A DNA stretch of 64,000 nt from Pseudomonas sp. S06B 330 (GCF_002845275.2 NZ_CP088149.1:3406501-3470500); one strand, 5' to 3'; shown: positions 48,305 through 58,307, numbered from the stretch's first letter. Notes: generated by a model not told the origin, from the letters alone. Program-made: numbers and translations.

Positions 48305-48332
48305 AAAAGCGGTGATACTCTTCACCGCTTTT
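48305..48332 (+). terminator. Intrinsic terminator of the acyl-CoA synthetase gene
   Basis: AAAAGCGGTGA (48305-48315) and TCACCGCTTTT (48322-48332) are perfect 11-bp complements around TACTCT, 24 bases after the stop. The T-run lies within the stem end. Confidence 0.88.
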
Positions 48333-48386
48333 GTGCGCCAGCAACTACGCTGAAGCTGGCGGCTGGTTTTGTAGGGGTACATTTGA

Positions 48387-48683
48387 ATGCGCGGTAAACC
48401 AACGTATAGAGGCTCGGCACTCATCCTTCCAGCCCTGCTCGCCATCGGTTTGGTATTGTCATCAGGATGTTCCAGCAAATCGACGAAGGCTCGTTATCAG
48501 GCCGCAAACGCAGGCTCGGCGTGCCACGCCAAAGCCATGCCCACTGCTGGTGAAGGGGGGCTGGCTTGGGGATCTACGCTGCAAATCGCCCGGCAAAAAT
48601 CCTTGCACAACTGTATGCGCTATGCCAGCCGGTCCGGGGGTACGCCTAACACCTGTAAAGTAGTATTGGCTGACTGTAAGTAA
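48387..48683 (+). CDS. Small predicted lipoprotein
   Basis: This 98-residue protein has a basic start (MRGKPTYRG), a hydrophobic ALILPALLAIGLVL stretch and the lipobox SSGC, then a hydrophilic part with three further cysteines (SACHAK, HNCMRY, TCKVVLADC). A lipidated protein with one or two disulfides in the periplasm is likely. No family was recognised. A GGGG stretch lies 12 bases upstream. It stands between a terminator and a REPIN-like repeat, as a single gene. Confidence 0.65.
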   Translation: MRGKPTYRGSALILPALLAIGLVLSSGCSSKSTKARYQAANAGSACHAKAMPTAGEGGLAWGSTLQIARQKSLHNCMRYASRSGGTPNTCKVVLADCK

Positions 48684-48712
48684 ATAGGAGCTTCGGGGCT
48701 GGGCTGGTAGCT

Positions 48713-48846
48713 GTAGCCTAGGCACGAAGCTGCGATCGACTGTAGCGCAGTCGCAACGCGGGCACCTCATTGGCTCTGGCAAATCGCTGCGGTCAGGTGT
48801 TGCGGCCGTTTCACGCCCGATCGCCGCCTCACGGGGCAGCGGCTAC
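48713..48846. repeat. REPIN-like intergenic repeat, copy 2
   Basis: It starts GTAGCCTAGG and ends CAGCGGCTAC. The left half has CTGCGATCGACTG...CAGTCGCAA and the right half GGCCGTTTCACGCCCGATCGC, then CTCACGG. The same plan as the copies at 26721 and 59727, with a diverged middle. Confidence 0.75.
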
Positions 48847-48875
48847 AACGGGCCAGCCTCGCCCCCCACACCACC

Positions 48876-50636
48876 CTACCCGCGCAAAAACGGCAGTTGC
48901 GCCTCGGCGGCCCGAACAGCAGCCACGTGGTAATCCAGTGCTGGCAACAGGTAGTCAAAAAAGAAGCCGGCGCTTTCCAGTTTTTCCACACGCAGTGGGT
49001 CATCTACCGCCAAGCCCATCACACACCGCGCTGCCCGCGCCCACGCAAACGCCAGCAGGCCGCTGGCACACAGCTGCAGGAAATCCCCTGCAGCGCGGTA
49101 AGGGTACTCCGGGTCCAGCGCACTGAGCCCGAACACATCGTCGACCACGCGTTGCAAACTGTCGCAAACACCCGCCAATCGATCTGCGTACACCCCACAC
49201 CCGGCCGCGCCAAGGCCCGCCGCGGCTTCCTCACGCATCTCTTCCAGCAACAGGGCAAACGCTTCACCACCGTCGCCCAGCACTTTGCGCAACAGTAGGT
49301 CATTGGCCTGAATTTCGTTGCTGCCCTCATAGATCATCGCAATGCGGCTGTCGCGCAAGGTCTGTTCGATGGCAAATTCCTGGGTGTAGCCATAACCGCC
49401 GAACACTTGAAGCGCTTTGCTGGCAAGGCTAAAGCCCTGCTCGGTAAAGCTTGCCTTGACGATCGGTGTCAGCAATTGCGCCAATTGCCGGGCCCGCTCG
49501 CGCTGCGGTGGCTGCACGGCCTCAGCGGCCAGGTCCAGCCAGTGCGCCACCCAGTAACCAATCGCCCGCATGCCTTGACTGCGCACGCGCAACTCCAACA
49601 GAACACGGCGCATCGCCGGGTGCAAATGGATCGGGTCTGCCGTACTGGAGGGTACCTGATCCGGTCGTTTGGGCGCGCGCATCTGCCGACGTTCCAAGGC
49701 GTACTCGCGCGCATATTGCCATGCAGCTTCTGCGTGCCCCAATCCCTGCAAACCCACGTGCAAACGCGCCGAATTCATCATCACAAACATCGCCGCCAAG
49801 CCACCGTGAACCTCCCCCACCAACCAGCCGCGAGCCTGGTCAAAATGCAGGGCACAGGTGGCGCTGCCCTTTATGCCCAGCTTGTGTTCAATACTGTCGC
49901 ACTGCACGCCATTGCGTTCACCCTGCTCAAGCCATTTGGGCACCAGCATCAGCGACAACCCACGGCTACCTGCGGGTGCCCCAGGTAAGCGCACCAGCAC
50001 CAGGTGCAGGATGTTGGCCGTCAAATCGTGTTCGCCGCCGGAGATAAACAGTTTGCTGCCAGTGATGCTGTAGCCGCCATCAGCCTCGGGCTGCGCTGCA
50101 CAGCGCAGTAGGCCGATATCACTGCCTGCCTGGGGTTCAGTCAGGCACATGGTCGGCAGTACCTCACCACTGACCACCGCCGGCAGATAACGTGCCTTCA
50201 GCCAATCCGGGGCATGGGCGTTCAGGCACAGGTAAGCACCGTGGGCAATGCCGGTGTACATGGCCCACGCATGATTGCTGGCATAGAGCATTTCCTGCAG
50301 CGCCGCGTCGAGGACCTGCGGCAAGCCCTGCCCGCCCCAGGCCGGATCGCAGGCCAGGCCCGGCCAACCGCCCTGGACGTAGGCCTGGTACGCAGCGGCG
50401 AAGCCGTCAGGTGTGTGTACCTGCCCGTCGATCAGGCGACAGCCCTGACGATCGCCTGACGCATTCAACGGTGCCAACACGTCGCTGCAAAAGCGCCCAG
50501 CCTGCTCCACCACTTGGCGCGCCAACTCGGGGTCGACGTCCTGATAGGCCGGTATCGCTCGCCAGACTTCAGGGGCTTGCAGCCAGTGTTCGAGGACGAA
50601 CTGAATGTCGCTCAACGGCGCCTTGTACTGCTGCAT
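48876..50636 (-). CDS. acd: Acyl-CoA dehydrogenase of the ferulate cluster
   Basis: This 586-residue flavoprotein is the long ACAD form with an extra C-terminal domain. Landmarks are MCLTEPQAGSDIGLLRC, the FAD-binding SIEHKLGIKGSATC, and the signature QVFGGYGYTQEFAIEQTLRDSRI with IYEGSNEIQANDLL. The order fcs-aat-acd is that reported around fcs in Pseudomonas sp. HR199. It may serve a beta-oxidative side route for hydroxycinnamoyl-CoA, but the non-oxidative Ech route makes it dispensable for ferulate. It is the last gene of the operon, 24 bases after aat. Confidence 0.88.
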   Translation of the reverse strand: MQQYKAPLSDIQFVLEHWLQAPEVWRAIPAYQDVDPELARQVVEQAGRFCSDVLAPLNASGDRQGCRLIDGQVHTPDGFAAAYQAYVQGGWPGLACDPAWGGQGLPQVLDAALQEMLYASNHAWAMYTGIAHGAYLCLNAHAPDWLKARYLPAVVSGEVLPTMCLTEPQAGSDIGLLRCAAQPEADGGYSITGSKLFISGGEHDLTANILHLVLVRLPGAPAGSRGLSLMLVPKWLEQGERNGVQCDSIEHKLGIKGSATCALHFDQARGWLVGEVHGGLAAMFVMMNSARLHVGLQGLGHAEAAWQYAREYALERRQMRAPKRPDQVPSSTADPIHLHPAMRRVLLELRVRSQGMRAIGYWVAHWLDLAAEAVQPPQRERARQLAQLLTPIVKASFTEQGFSLASKALQVFGGYGYTQEFAIEQTLRDSRIAMIYEGSNEIQANDLLLRKVLGDGGEAFALLLEEMREEAAAGLGAAGCGVYADRLAGVCDSLQRVVDDVFGLSALDPEYPYRAAGDFLQLCASGLLAFAWARAARCVMGLAVDDPLRVEKLESAGFFFDYLLPALDYHVAAVRAAEAQLPFLRG

Positions 50637-50660
50637 GCCTGACCTCATCGGGTGGTGTTT

Positions 50661-51902
50661 TCAACGGTGGTATTGCGGGTTCTCGATCAGCAACGCCATT
50701 CCCTGGCCCCCACCGATACAGGCAGCGGCAATGCCATAGCGCAGGTTGTCGGTGCGCAGTTGGCGAGCCAGGGTTTGTACCAGGCGCAAACCGGTGGCCG
50801 CCAAGGGATGACCCAAGGCGATGGAGCCGCCGTGTCGATTCAATCGTTCAGGTTGCAGTTCCAGGGCGTTGGCGACTGCCAGCACCTGGGCTGCTTGGGC
50901 TTCGTTGATTTCGAAGCGATCAATCTGTTCCAGGCGCAAACCGCTGCGCTGCAGCAACAGCTCAATGGCCGGCACCGGGCCGATGCCCATGGTCTGCGGC
51001 GCTACGCCCACGGCGGTGGCCATCAACAGCCGCGCCAGTGGCGGGCGCGTACAGGCCGAGAAACGACAGACCAGCGCCGCCGCGGCACCATCCACCACCG
51101 CACAGCTGTTGCCGGCGGTCTGCACACCGCCAGCGTGAATCGGCGTCAACCGCGCCAAGGCGGCGCTGTCGGTTGAGCGTGGATGACTGTCCTGCCCAAC
51201 CTCCTCCACGCCCCGTGGCAAACGTATGCTGCGCGGCCGGTAGTGCTCCGGGGCGAACGTTTCGTTGCCTACTGCGACAATTTCTTCAGCGAACCAGCCC
51301 CGCGCCTGCGCCGCCAGCGCCTGCTGATGGCTGCGCAAGGCATAGGCATCGACCTGTTCGCGACTCAGACCATAATGCTGCGCGAGATTTTCCGCGGTGG
51401 CGATCATGTCCATGCCTGCCGCCGGATCGTACAGGGCCTCCCAAAGGAAGTCCTTGAACTCCACAGCGGCACCCAGGCGAAAGCCGCCGCGGTGGCTGTA
51501 GGCGGCAATCGGATTGCGCGACATCGATTCGCTGCCCACGCACAAGGCCAGCTCGACACCGCTGGCCAGTTGCTCGCCCGCTTGGCGCAGTACTTCCAGA
51601 CCCGTGCCGCAGATACGCTGCACCGCCAGGGCCGGCACCGCCTGTGGCACCCCGCTGTACAAGCCGATGTGGCGCGGCAGCATATAGGCATCAAAACTGG
51701 CCTGCGCCATGCTCCCGGCCAATACACTGTCAACCGCCTGCGGATCGATACCCGCCCGCGCCATCACCTCACGGGCAACCTTGATGCCCAGGTCGATGGG
51801 CGAGATCCCGGCCAGTGCAGCCCCCAGGTCGGTCCAGGGCGTGCGCACCATTTCCATGATGGCGGCATCGTCAAAGACGCTACACAACCCGGCGCCACTC
51901 AT
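50661..51902 (-). CDS. aat: Beta-ketothiolase of the ferulate cluster
   Basis: This 413-residue thiolase has the acylated cysteine in QRICGTGLEVLRQ, HGGSIALGHPLAATG with the catalytic histidine, and the second cysteine in AAACIGGGQGMAL. It would cleave a beta-ketoacyl-CoA to acetyl-CoA. Its ATG overlaps the fcs stop (ATGA), so it is coupled to fcs. Named after the gene in the HR199 cluster; the physiological substrate is not proven. Confidence 0.9.
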   Translation of the reverse strand: MSGAGLCSVFDDAAIMEMVRTPWTDLGAALAGISPIDLGIKVAREVMARAGIDPQAVDSVLAGSMAQASFDAYMLPRHIGLYSGVPQAVPALAVQRICGTGLEVLRQAGEQLASGVELALCVGSESMSRNPIAAYSHRGGFRLGAAVEFKDFLWEALYDPAAGMDMIATAENLAQHYGLSREQVDAYALRSHQQALAAQARGWFAEEIVAVGNETFAPEHYRPRSIRLPRGVEEVGQDSHPRSTDSAALARLTPIHAGGVQTAGNSCAVVDGAAAALVCRFSACTRPPLARLLMATAVGVAPQTMGIGPVPAIELLLQRSGLRLEQIDRFEINEAQAAQVLAVANALELQPERLNRHGGSIALGHPLAATGLRLVQTLARQLRTDNLRYGIAAACIGGGQGMALLIENPQYHR

Positions 51903-53782
51903 GCTGCGCGCCCCGCACGCAGCATGTTCGACGCTTCGCCGCGATACAGGGCCTCCACCGTCTGCGCCCGCCGTTGCAGGACTGCGCGCTGATTGATCGA
52001 GCCCTTGTCGGTGATTTCACCGTGATCGATCGAAGGCGGCTCCTCCAGCAATGCCACCCACTCGATTCGACTGGCATTGCCCTGGGCGTCACGGTTCAAA
52101 CGCTGCAACCAGTGCGCGAACCACTCACGTACCGCGGCGCTGGTCAGCACTTGCGCATCACTGGCGCCAGGTTCGAGGCCAGCCAGTTGGCGACATTCAG
52201 GTAACCGGGCAAATACCAGAATGCCCAGGCACTCACGGTCAGGTGCGGCGACGACAACATCCTGCACATAGGGCGAGCCTTCGAGCACCGCACGGTTGCG
52301 CAGCGGGCCAACGCTGACAAACACCCCGGAAGACAGCTTGAAATCTTCGGCGATACGCCCATCGAACATCAGCCCCAGCTGGCTGTTGTCAGGGTCGGCA
52401 AGTTTCAGGGCATCACCTGAGCAGTAATAGCCTTCAGCATCGAATACCTCGGCGGTCTGCTGCTCGGCGCGCCAGTAGCCGGGCATGATGTGCGGCCCGC
52501 GAAAGCGCCCTTCCAGCTTGTCGCCCACAGGTACCAGCTTCACTTCACAGCCAGGTGCCGGCAGGCCAATGTAACCGGCCATCGACAAGGGGCCGGTGGT
52601 GAAGGTGCACGACGGTGCCGCTTCCGTCATGCCCAGCCCCGCCATCATGCGGATACGCTCACCGCAATGCTGTTCGGCGACACGGTCCAGGCGATCCCAG
52701 ATGCTTTGCGAAAGCCCCGCAGCGGCGAAGAAGAACAGTTTGATACGGGCGAAGAAGCGCTCGCGCAACGCTGCGTCCTGCTCCAACGCCTTGACCAGCT
52801 CCTCCCAGCCCTTGGGGACCGTCAGGTAAGCGGTCGGTGAAATGTCCTTGAGGTTGCGCAGGGTTTCAGCGAAGCCCTGCACCGTCGGTTTACCGCTATC
52901 CAGATAGAAGCTGCCGCCGTTGTACAGCACAATCCCAAGGTTGTGACTGCCGCCAAAGGTGTGGTTCCACGGCAGCCAGTCAACCAGCACCGGCGGTTCT
53001 TCTGCAAACACCGGGAACGTCTGCAGCAGCATCTGCTGGTTGGCGCACAGCATGCGCTGGGTGGTGATCACCGCCTTGGGTAACTTGGTCGAGCCGGAGG
53101 TGAACAGAAACTTGGCAATCGTATCCGCTCCAGTTGCAGCAAAGGCAGCATCGGCAGCCGCAACGTCGGGGCTGTCGAGCAAACGGCTAAAGGCCACTTG
53201 AGGCCGACCAGGCAGCACTCCCTGCAGGCTGACTACCGGCACCCTGGGGTCGATCACCGCTTCGATAGCACGCTGAAACGGCGCTGTGTCGCTGACAAAC
53301 ACCAGGCCCGGCTGCAACACCTCACAGACATGGCGCAACTTGGCGAAATCCTGAGACAACACCGAATAAGCCGGTGACACCGGGCAGTACGCAATACCGG
53401 CGTACATGGCGCCCAAGGCAATCTGCAGATGTTCGATGTCGTTGCCCGACAAGATAGCCAACGGACGCTGCGCCGACAGCCCAAACCCAAGCAGGTTGGC
53501 GGCAATCGCCCGAACCTGTTCGAGCATCTGCGCATAACTGACCTCACGCCACATTCCAGCGCTATCACGCGCGGCGATAAAGGTCTGATGCGGCCGCACC
53601 CGAGCCCAGTGCTGCAGGCGCTCGAGCAGACGCGCAGGCAACGGAGCGAGTGGCTCTTTGGCACGCATGCGCAGGATGCCATCCACCTGGCTCACTTCAA
53701 CATCGGGGTGGCCGATGGCTACCTGGCGGTAACGCGGCGTGGCGAGAGGGTCTGACGCACGTGGGCTGATGGCGGGTTTCAC
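51899..53782 (-). CDS. fcs: Feruloyl-CoA synthetase
   Basis: This 627-residue AMP-forming ligase makes feruloyl-, coumaroyl- and caffeoyl-CoA from the acids, ATP and CoA. The P-loop is FLFTSGSTKLPKAV; GLGMTEAAPSC and YYCSGDALKLADP follow. The start is a GTG at 53782 with AGGAG upstream. Neighbours ech, vdh, aat and acd identify it among the ligases. It acts in the cytoplasm as the first step. Confidence 0.95.
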   Translation of the reverse strand: MKPAISPRASDPLATPRYRQVAIGHPDVEVSQVDGILRMRAKEPLAPLPARLLERLQHWARVRPHQTFIAARDSAGMWREVSYAQMLEQVRAIAANLLGFGLSAQRPLAILSGNDIEHLQIALGAMYAGIAYCPVSPAYSVLSQDFAKLRHVCEVLQPGLVFVSDTAPFQRAIEAVIDPRVPVVSLQGVLPGRPQVAFSRLLDSPDVAAADAAFAATGADTIAKFLFTSGSTKLPKAVITTQRMLCANQQMLLQTFPVFAEEPPVLVDWLPWNHTFGGSHNLGIVLYNGGSFYLDSGKPTVQGFAETLRNLKDISPTAYLTVPKGWEELVKALEQDAALRERFFARIKLFFFAAAGLSQSIWDRLDRVAEQHCGERIRMMAGLGMTEAAPSCTFTTGPLSMAGYIGLPAPGCEVKLVPVGDKLEGRFRGPHIMPGYWRAEQQTAEVFDAEGYYCSGDALKLADPDNSQLGLMFDGRIAEDFKLSSGVFVSVGPLRNRAVLEGSPYVQDVVVAAPDRECLGILVFARLPECRQLAGLEPGASDAQVLTSAAVREWFAHWLQRLNRDAQGNASRIEWVALLEEPPSIDHGEITDKGSINQRAVLQRRAQTVEALYRGEASNMLRAGRAA

Positions 53783-53834
53783 GCAGGGTGCTCCTTGTTA
53801 TTGTTGTACATTCAAAGGCCGCTGAGCTGCCCCA

Positions 53835-55283
53835 TCAAATCGGGTAGTGTCGCGGCCCGTGCTGCAAGGTGATCCAGCGCAGCTGAGTGAAGTGCTCGAT
53901 GGCTGCACGACCGCCAAAGCTGCCGTAGCCACTGGCCTTCACGCCGCCAAAGGGCATGTGCGCCTCATCGTGAACCGTCGGCCCGTTGATGTGACAGATG
54001 CCAGATTCCACGCGCTGGGCCAGCGCCAAAGCGCGGGCCGTGTCACGGCTGAAGATGGCCGCTGACAAACCGAATTCGGAGTCGTTGGCCAGCGCCAGCA
54101 ACGCCTCGTCACCCTCAGCCCGCACCACCACAGCGACCGGCCCGAAGGACTCTTCGCGGTACAGGCGCATGCTGGCATCGACGCCGTCGAGCAGGGTCGG
54201 TTGCAGGATACTGCCGTCCAGTTGCCCGCCACAGACCAGGCGCGCGCCCTTTTCCAGCGCATCGTCAATCAGCGCCTTGATACGTTGACCGGCGTTCGCA
54301 TCGATCAAGGAGCCCAGCACTGAGGCTGGGTCGCCAGGATCTCCAGCGCGCAAACCGGCGACCTTGTGCGCCAGTTTCTCGACAAAGCGCTCGGCAATTC
54401 GGCTGTCGACCACCAGACGCTCGGTGGACATACAGATCTGCCCCTGGTTGAAGTACGCACCAAAGGCTGCCGCTTCAACGGCGGCATCCAGATCAGCATC
54501 GTCGAGCACGATCAGCGGTGCCTTGCCACCGAGTTCCAGCAGCGCCGGCTTGAGGTGACGCGCCGACAGCTCACCGACAATGCGCCCGACGTGGGTAGAC
54601 CCGGTAAAGTTGACCCGACGTACCGCTGGGTTGGCGATCAAACGTTCGACAATGGCCGCGGCATCCTGCGGTGCGTTGCTGATGACATTGACCACGCCGT
54701 CCCCCAGCCCCGCATCCTGCAGCACCTGACCGATCAAGCGGTGCACGGCCGGGCTCAACTCCGACGCCTTGAGCACCACGGTATTGCCACACGCAAGCGG
54801 CATGGCAAGGGCACGGGTGGCGAGAATCACCGGCGCATTCCACGGGGCGATCCCCAGCACGACGCCGCAGGGCGCACGCACCGCCATGGCAACACTGCCA
54901 GGCACATCCGAGGGAATGACTTCACCGCAGATCTGCGTGGTCATCGCCGCGGCCTCACGCAGCATTCCCGCCGCCAGGCGCACGTTAAAGGCATACCAGT
55001 TGGCCATGGCGCCCGTTTCGCCCGCGGCGTCGAGGAATTCGCCACTGCGTGCCTGCATCCGCTCGGCCGCCGCCAGCAAACGGCTGCGCCGTTCATTGGG
55101 GGCCAGCGCCGACCAGGCGGGAAACGCTGCCTGCGCCGCCGCCACAGCAGCATCGGCATCCGCCAGGCTGGCCGCCGCTACCTGCGAGACCACTTCGCCG
55201 CTCAACGGGTTACGCCGTTCGAAGGTTTTTCCATCGCTAGCCGGGCACGACCGACCGCCAATCAGCAAAGGCACCTGCAACAT
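53835..55283 (-). CDS. vdh: Vanillin dehydrogenase
   Basis: This 482-residue ALDH-fold enzyme oxidises vanillin and 4-hydroxybenzaldehyde to the acids with NAD. It has APWNAPVILATRALAMPLACG, FTGSTHVGR, LLELGGKAPLIV and the nucleophile in NQGQICMSTER. Start 55283 (MLQVPLLIGG) is preferred, since AGAGGA lies six bases before it; the ATG two codons earlier touches the RBS. It lies between ech and fcs. Confidence 0.94.
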   Translation of the reverse strand: MLQVPLLIGGRSCPASDGKTFERRNPLSGEVVSQVAAASLADADAAVAAAQAAFPAWSALAPNERRSRLLAAAERMQARSGEFLDAAGETGAMANWYAFNVRLAAGMLREAAAMTTQICGEVIPSDVPGSVAMAVRAPCGVVLGIAPWNAPVILATRALAMPLACGNTVVLKASELSPAVHRLIGQVLQDAGLGDGVVNVISNAPQDAAAIVERLIANPAVRRVNFTGSTHVGRIVGELSARHLKPALLELGGKAPLIVLDDADLDAAVEAAAFGAYFNQGQICMSTERLVVDSRIAERFVEKLAHKVAGLRAGDPGDPASVLGSLIDANAGQRIKALIDDALEKGARLVCGGQLDGSILQPTLLDGVDASMRLYREESFGPVAVVVRAEGDEALLALANDSEFGLSAAIFSRDTARALALAQRVESGICHINGPTVHDEAHMPFGGVKASGYGSFGGRAAIEHFTQLRWITLQHGPRHYPI

Positions 55284-55373
55284 CGTCATTCCTCTTTAGG
55301 GTCATTGTCGGGAATTGTCAGTACGGGCTGATACCCGCAGGCAGCGCATGATGGCTCGGCGCTGCCGCGGTGC

Positions 55374-56204
55374 TCAACGCTTATAGGTCTGCAGGCCCGG
55401 CTTGATGCTCTTGTCGTCGAGAAATTGCTTCATGCCCTGTTCGCGGCCACCTTCGGTGTCGAGCAAGCGCGATTGATCGAGCTTGGCGTACAGGTAGTCT
55501 TCGTTTTGCTCCCAGGTCAGTTCGCGGCAGCGCTTGAAGCCATGTTTGGCAGCGCGCAGTACCACCGGGTTCTTCTCCAGCAGGTTCTGCGCCAGCGCCA
55601 CGGTGGTTTCACGCAGTTGCGCCAGCGGTACGCTTTCATTGACCAGGCCCATCTCGGCGGCTTTCTGCCCGCCAAAGGTCTTACCGGTCATGATGTAGTA
55701 CAGCGACTGACGATGCCCGACGGTATCGGCCATGGCTTTGCTGACCAGGTTGCCTGGCGGAATGCCCCAGTTGATTTCCGACAGGCCGAAGGTCGCCTCG
55801 TCGGCACAGATGGCCAGGTCGCACGCTACCAGCGGGCTGAAGCCCCCCCCGAAGCACCAGCCGTTGACCATGGCGATGGTCGGTTTGGCGTACATGCGCA
55901 GCAGCTTCCATTGCCACTGCGAGGCCTCGCGGCGGATCTTCTCCTGAAGGATTTCCGGGCCGGCGTCGACTTCGCGGAAGTACTCCTTGAGGTCCATGCC
56001 GGCGGTCCAGGATTCACCTGCGCCGGTGATCACCAAGACCCCTGCCTCGGCGTCCTGCTCCAGGGTTTCCAGGACATCGACCATCTCGCGGTTGAGGGTC
56101 GGGCTCATGGCGTTGCGCTTTTCCGGGCGATTGAGAATGACCCAGGCAATGCCTGATTCCAGTTCAACCTTGACGGTGCTCCAGCGGCCTTCGTATGTGC
56201 TCAT
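55374..56204 (-). CDS. ech: Feruloyl-CoA hydratase/aldolase
   Basis: This 276-residue crotonase-fold enzyme hydrates feruloyl-CoA and splits it to vanillin and acetyl-CoA. The motifs are WVILNRPEKRNAM, ITGAGESWTAGMDLKEYF for the oxyanion hole, and MVNGWCFGGGFSPLVACDLAI with NWGIPPG. It is the first gene of ech-vdh-fcs-aat-acd. AT-rich palindromes between it and the divergent MarR gene form the operator. Confidence 0.95.
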   Translation of the reverse strand: MSTYEGRWSTVKVELESGIAWVILNRPEKRNAMSPTLNREMVDVLETLEQDAEAGVLVITGAGESWTAGMDLKEYFREVDAGPEILQEKIRREASQWQWKLLRMYAKPTIAMVNGWCFGGGFSPLVACDLAICADEATFGLSEINWGIPPGNLVSKAMADTVGHRQSLYYIMTGKTFGGQKAAEMGLVNESVPLAQLRETTVALAQNLLEKNPVVLRAAKHGFKRCRELTWEQNEDYLYAKLDQSRLLDTEGGREQGMKQFLDDKSIKPGLQTYKR

Positions 56205-56255
56205 GGTGTGTGCTCTTGTTGTTCGATGGACGATGTGCAGACGCTAACGCTGCAA

Positions 56256-56293
56256 TTTAGTTATGTCAATTAACTATTATTTAAATTAACTAA
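56256..56293. promoter_or_regulatory. MarR-type operator between ech and ferR
   Basis: TTTAGTTA TGTCAA TTAACTAT at 56256-56277 is an 8-6-8 palindrome, and another TTAACTAA follows at 56286-56293. MarR proteins bind such short AT-rich palindromes. The site lies 50 to 90 bases before ech. Similar 8-6-8 sites occur at 58308 and 58419. Confidence 0.7.
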
Positions 56294-56395
56294 TTTTCTA
56301 CCGCTTCCATATGCATTCATGACCTTCGTGCTAGCCATAGCAGGTCTATCTAGGCAAACTAGGTAATGTTCTTATTCACCCAAGGAACCCGCCTG

Positions 56396-56875
56396 ATGGC
56401 AAGATCCGCCCACAGCACTGCCGCCGCACCCGAGGCTGACGTCCCGGTAGCGGCGCTGGACGCGTCGCTCGAAAACCTGATCGGCTATGCCCTGCGTCGC
56501 GCCCAGCTCAAGTGCTTTCAGAACCTGATCGGCAAGCTGTCGGCCCATGACCTGCGCCCTGCCCAGTTTTCCGCGCTTGCGATCATTGATCAGAACCCCG
56601 GTCTGATGCAGGCCGACCTGGCTCGCGCCCTGGCCATCGAACCGCCGCAAGTGGTGCCGTTGCTGAACAAGCTGGAGGAACGCGCGCTGGCGGTACGCAT
56701 CCGCTGCAAACCGGACAAGCGCTCCTATGGCATCTTCCTCAGCAAAAACGGTGAGACCTTGCTCAAGGAACTCAAGCAGATCGCCGCCGACAGTGACCTG
56801 GAAGCCACTGCGGCCCTGAACGAAAACGAACGGGCCGAGCTACTGAGGCTATTGAAGAAGGTCTACCAGGACTGA
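56396..56875 (+). CDS. ferR: MarR-family regulator of ferulate genes
   Basis: This 159-residue regulator has the MarR winged helix: LIGYALRRAQLKCFQ, LRPAQFSALAIIDQNPGLMQADLARALAIEPPQVVPLLNKLEERAL and the wing CKPDKRSYGIFLSKNG. Regulators of this type release DNA on binding hydroxycinnamoyl-CoA. Start 56396 has AAGGAA nine bases before it; the ATG ten codons earlier has none. It is divergent from ech, the position of FerR in P. putida. Confidence 0.88.
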   Translation: MARSAHSTAAAPEADVPVAALDASLENLIGYALRRAQLKCFQNLIGKLSAHDLRPAQFSALAIIDQNPGLMQADLARALAIEPPQVVPLLNKLEERALAVRIRCKPDKRSYGIFLSKNGETLLKELKQIAADSDLEATAALNENERAELLRLLKKVYQD

Positions 56876-56880
56876 CGCAT

Positions 56881-58203
56881 TCACCAGATCGGCAGGCTGT
56901 AGATCAGCTGGAAGCGGGTCTGGTTTTCATCCCGGAAGGCAGTGCCTGCCGGAAAGTCGTTGCGGTAGATGGATTTGCGCGCCAGCAGCCCAAGGTTCTT
57001 CAACGGCCCGCTCTGAATCACATAACCCAGCTCCATCTGCATTTCTCGCTCCTTGCGCCCGTCGGCATCAAAGGCCGCCAGTTCGATATGGTCGCCACGC
57101 ACATAACGCAGGCGCCCTTTCAAACCGACCAGGCCGACCGCCGTGAAGTCATAGTCGTAGATCGCCTGCCAGGTGCGCTCACGGGCATTGAGAAAATCCG
57201 AGCTCATGGTCAGTTCGCTCATGCCCATCAACTCCGTCCCGCCGATGTAAGGCGTGCCAGTATCGCCACTGGCATGCATGTAGCCGATACCGAGGCGATG
57301 CCCCCCGAGGCGGTAACTGAACAAGGCCGACAGGTTGCGGTTGTCGACCTCCCCAGCCAGCCCCCGCCCATCCTCGCGACTGAAGAAACTGCGCAGGTCC
57401 GCCGTCAAGGTGCCAGGGCCCAAGCGCTGCTCATACAGCGCTGCCAGGGTGTCCTGCTGGTACAGGTCGTCCAGTTCGGCATGGTAGAGGCGCACGCCCA
57501 GCGCCGGCGTGACCTGGTAGTCGGCCCCCGCGTAAGCCAAGTGCGAGGACGTCGCCACACCGTTGAAGCGGCGGTTGGGCGATGCGATCCCCATTCGTTC
57601 GTAGCTGGTCGAGTCCCGCTTGTTGATCCGGTCGATGTAACCGGTGTTCAGTACCAGGCCATCGACGTCCGAGGACGACAGCGTCGTACCGCGAAACGTC
57701 TGCGGCAGCAGCCGGGACGGGCTGGCAAAAGCAAACGGCAGGAAGATCGAGACATCGCCGCTTTTCACCACGGACTTGCGCCAGCGCATTTTCGCGGTGA
57801 GGGCCAAGCGCGAGTAATCGTCTGCCGCTTCGCCATCGGATTTAGATACCGGCAGCAGCTCGGTACCGCTGCGTGACGGTGCCGAGTCGAGCTTGATGCC
57901 CAGAAATCCGCGGGTATCCAGGCCAAACCCCACCGGCCCTTCGCTGTAGCCCGACTCCACATTGAGGATAAACCCCTGTGCCCATTCGCGGGCCGCTTGC
58001 TTGGCGCCGTCATCCTTATAGTCGCGGTCCAAGTAGTAGTTGCGCATGGTCAGCGTGGCATGGCTGTCCTGCAGCACACCCTGGGCCTGCGCCTGATTGC
58101 TGATCAGTGCAATGCTCAGCCAGAGCAGTGTTGGCCTTTTAACCCAACGCACCGTTGACGCAATGCGGGTGTCACGAACGCAGTCATGCATGGCGGTATC
58201 CAT
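56881..58203 (-). CDS. OprD-family outer-membrane porin
   Basis: This 440-residue protein has a signal peptide whose hydrophobic core starts about 22 residues in (TLLWLSIALISNQAQAQ). An OprD beta-barrel follows, beginning with DSHATLTMRNYYLDRDYKD, containing GLDTRGFLGIKLD and ending in the aromatic LPIW. It likely admits aromatic acids. The gene is convergent with ferR, and a MarR-like palindrome lies 105 bases before its ATG, so it is probably in the ferulate regulon. The start may be 58203 or the ATG four codons later. Confidence 0.88.
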   Translation of the reverse strand: MDTAMHDCVRDTRIASTVRWVKRPTLLWLSIALISNQAQAQGVLQDSHATLTMRNYYLDRDYKDDGAKQAAREWAQGFILNVESGYSEGPVGFGLDTRGFLGIKLDSAPSRSGTELLPVSKSDGEAADDYSRLALTAKMRWRKSVVKSGDVSIFLPFAFASPSRLLPQTFRGTTLSSSDVDGLVLNTGYIDRINKRDSTSYERMGIASPNRRFNGVATSSHLAYAGADYQVTPALGVRLYHAELDDLYQQDTLAALYEQRLGPGTLTADLRSFFSREDGRGLAGEVDNRNLSALFSYRLGGHRLGIGYMHASGDTGTPYIGGTELMGMSELTMSSDFLNARERTWQAIYDYDFTAVGLVGLKGRLRYVRGDHIELAAFDADGRKEREMQMELGYVIQSGPLKNLGLLARKSIYRNDFPAGTAFRDENQTRFQLIYSLPIW

Positions 58204-58307
58204 TTTCTTGTTGTTGTTTTGGGCATCAGCGCAACCCCTTGAGGCGCCACGCGATGCGCAGAATGGAAAGCCGCCTTACCGGCGTCAACCGGCAACGTCC
58301 GATAATC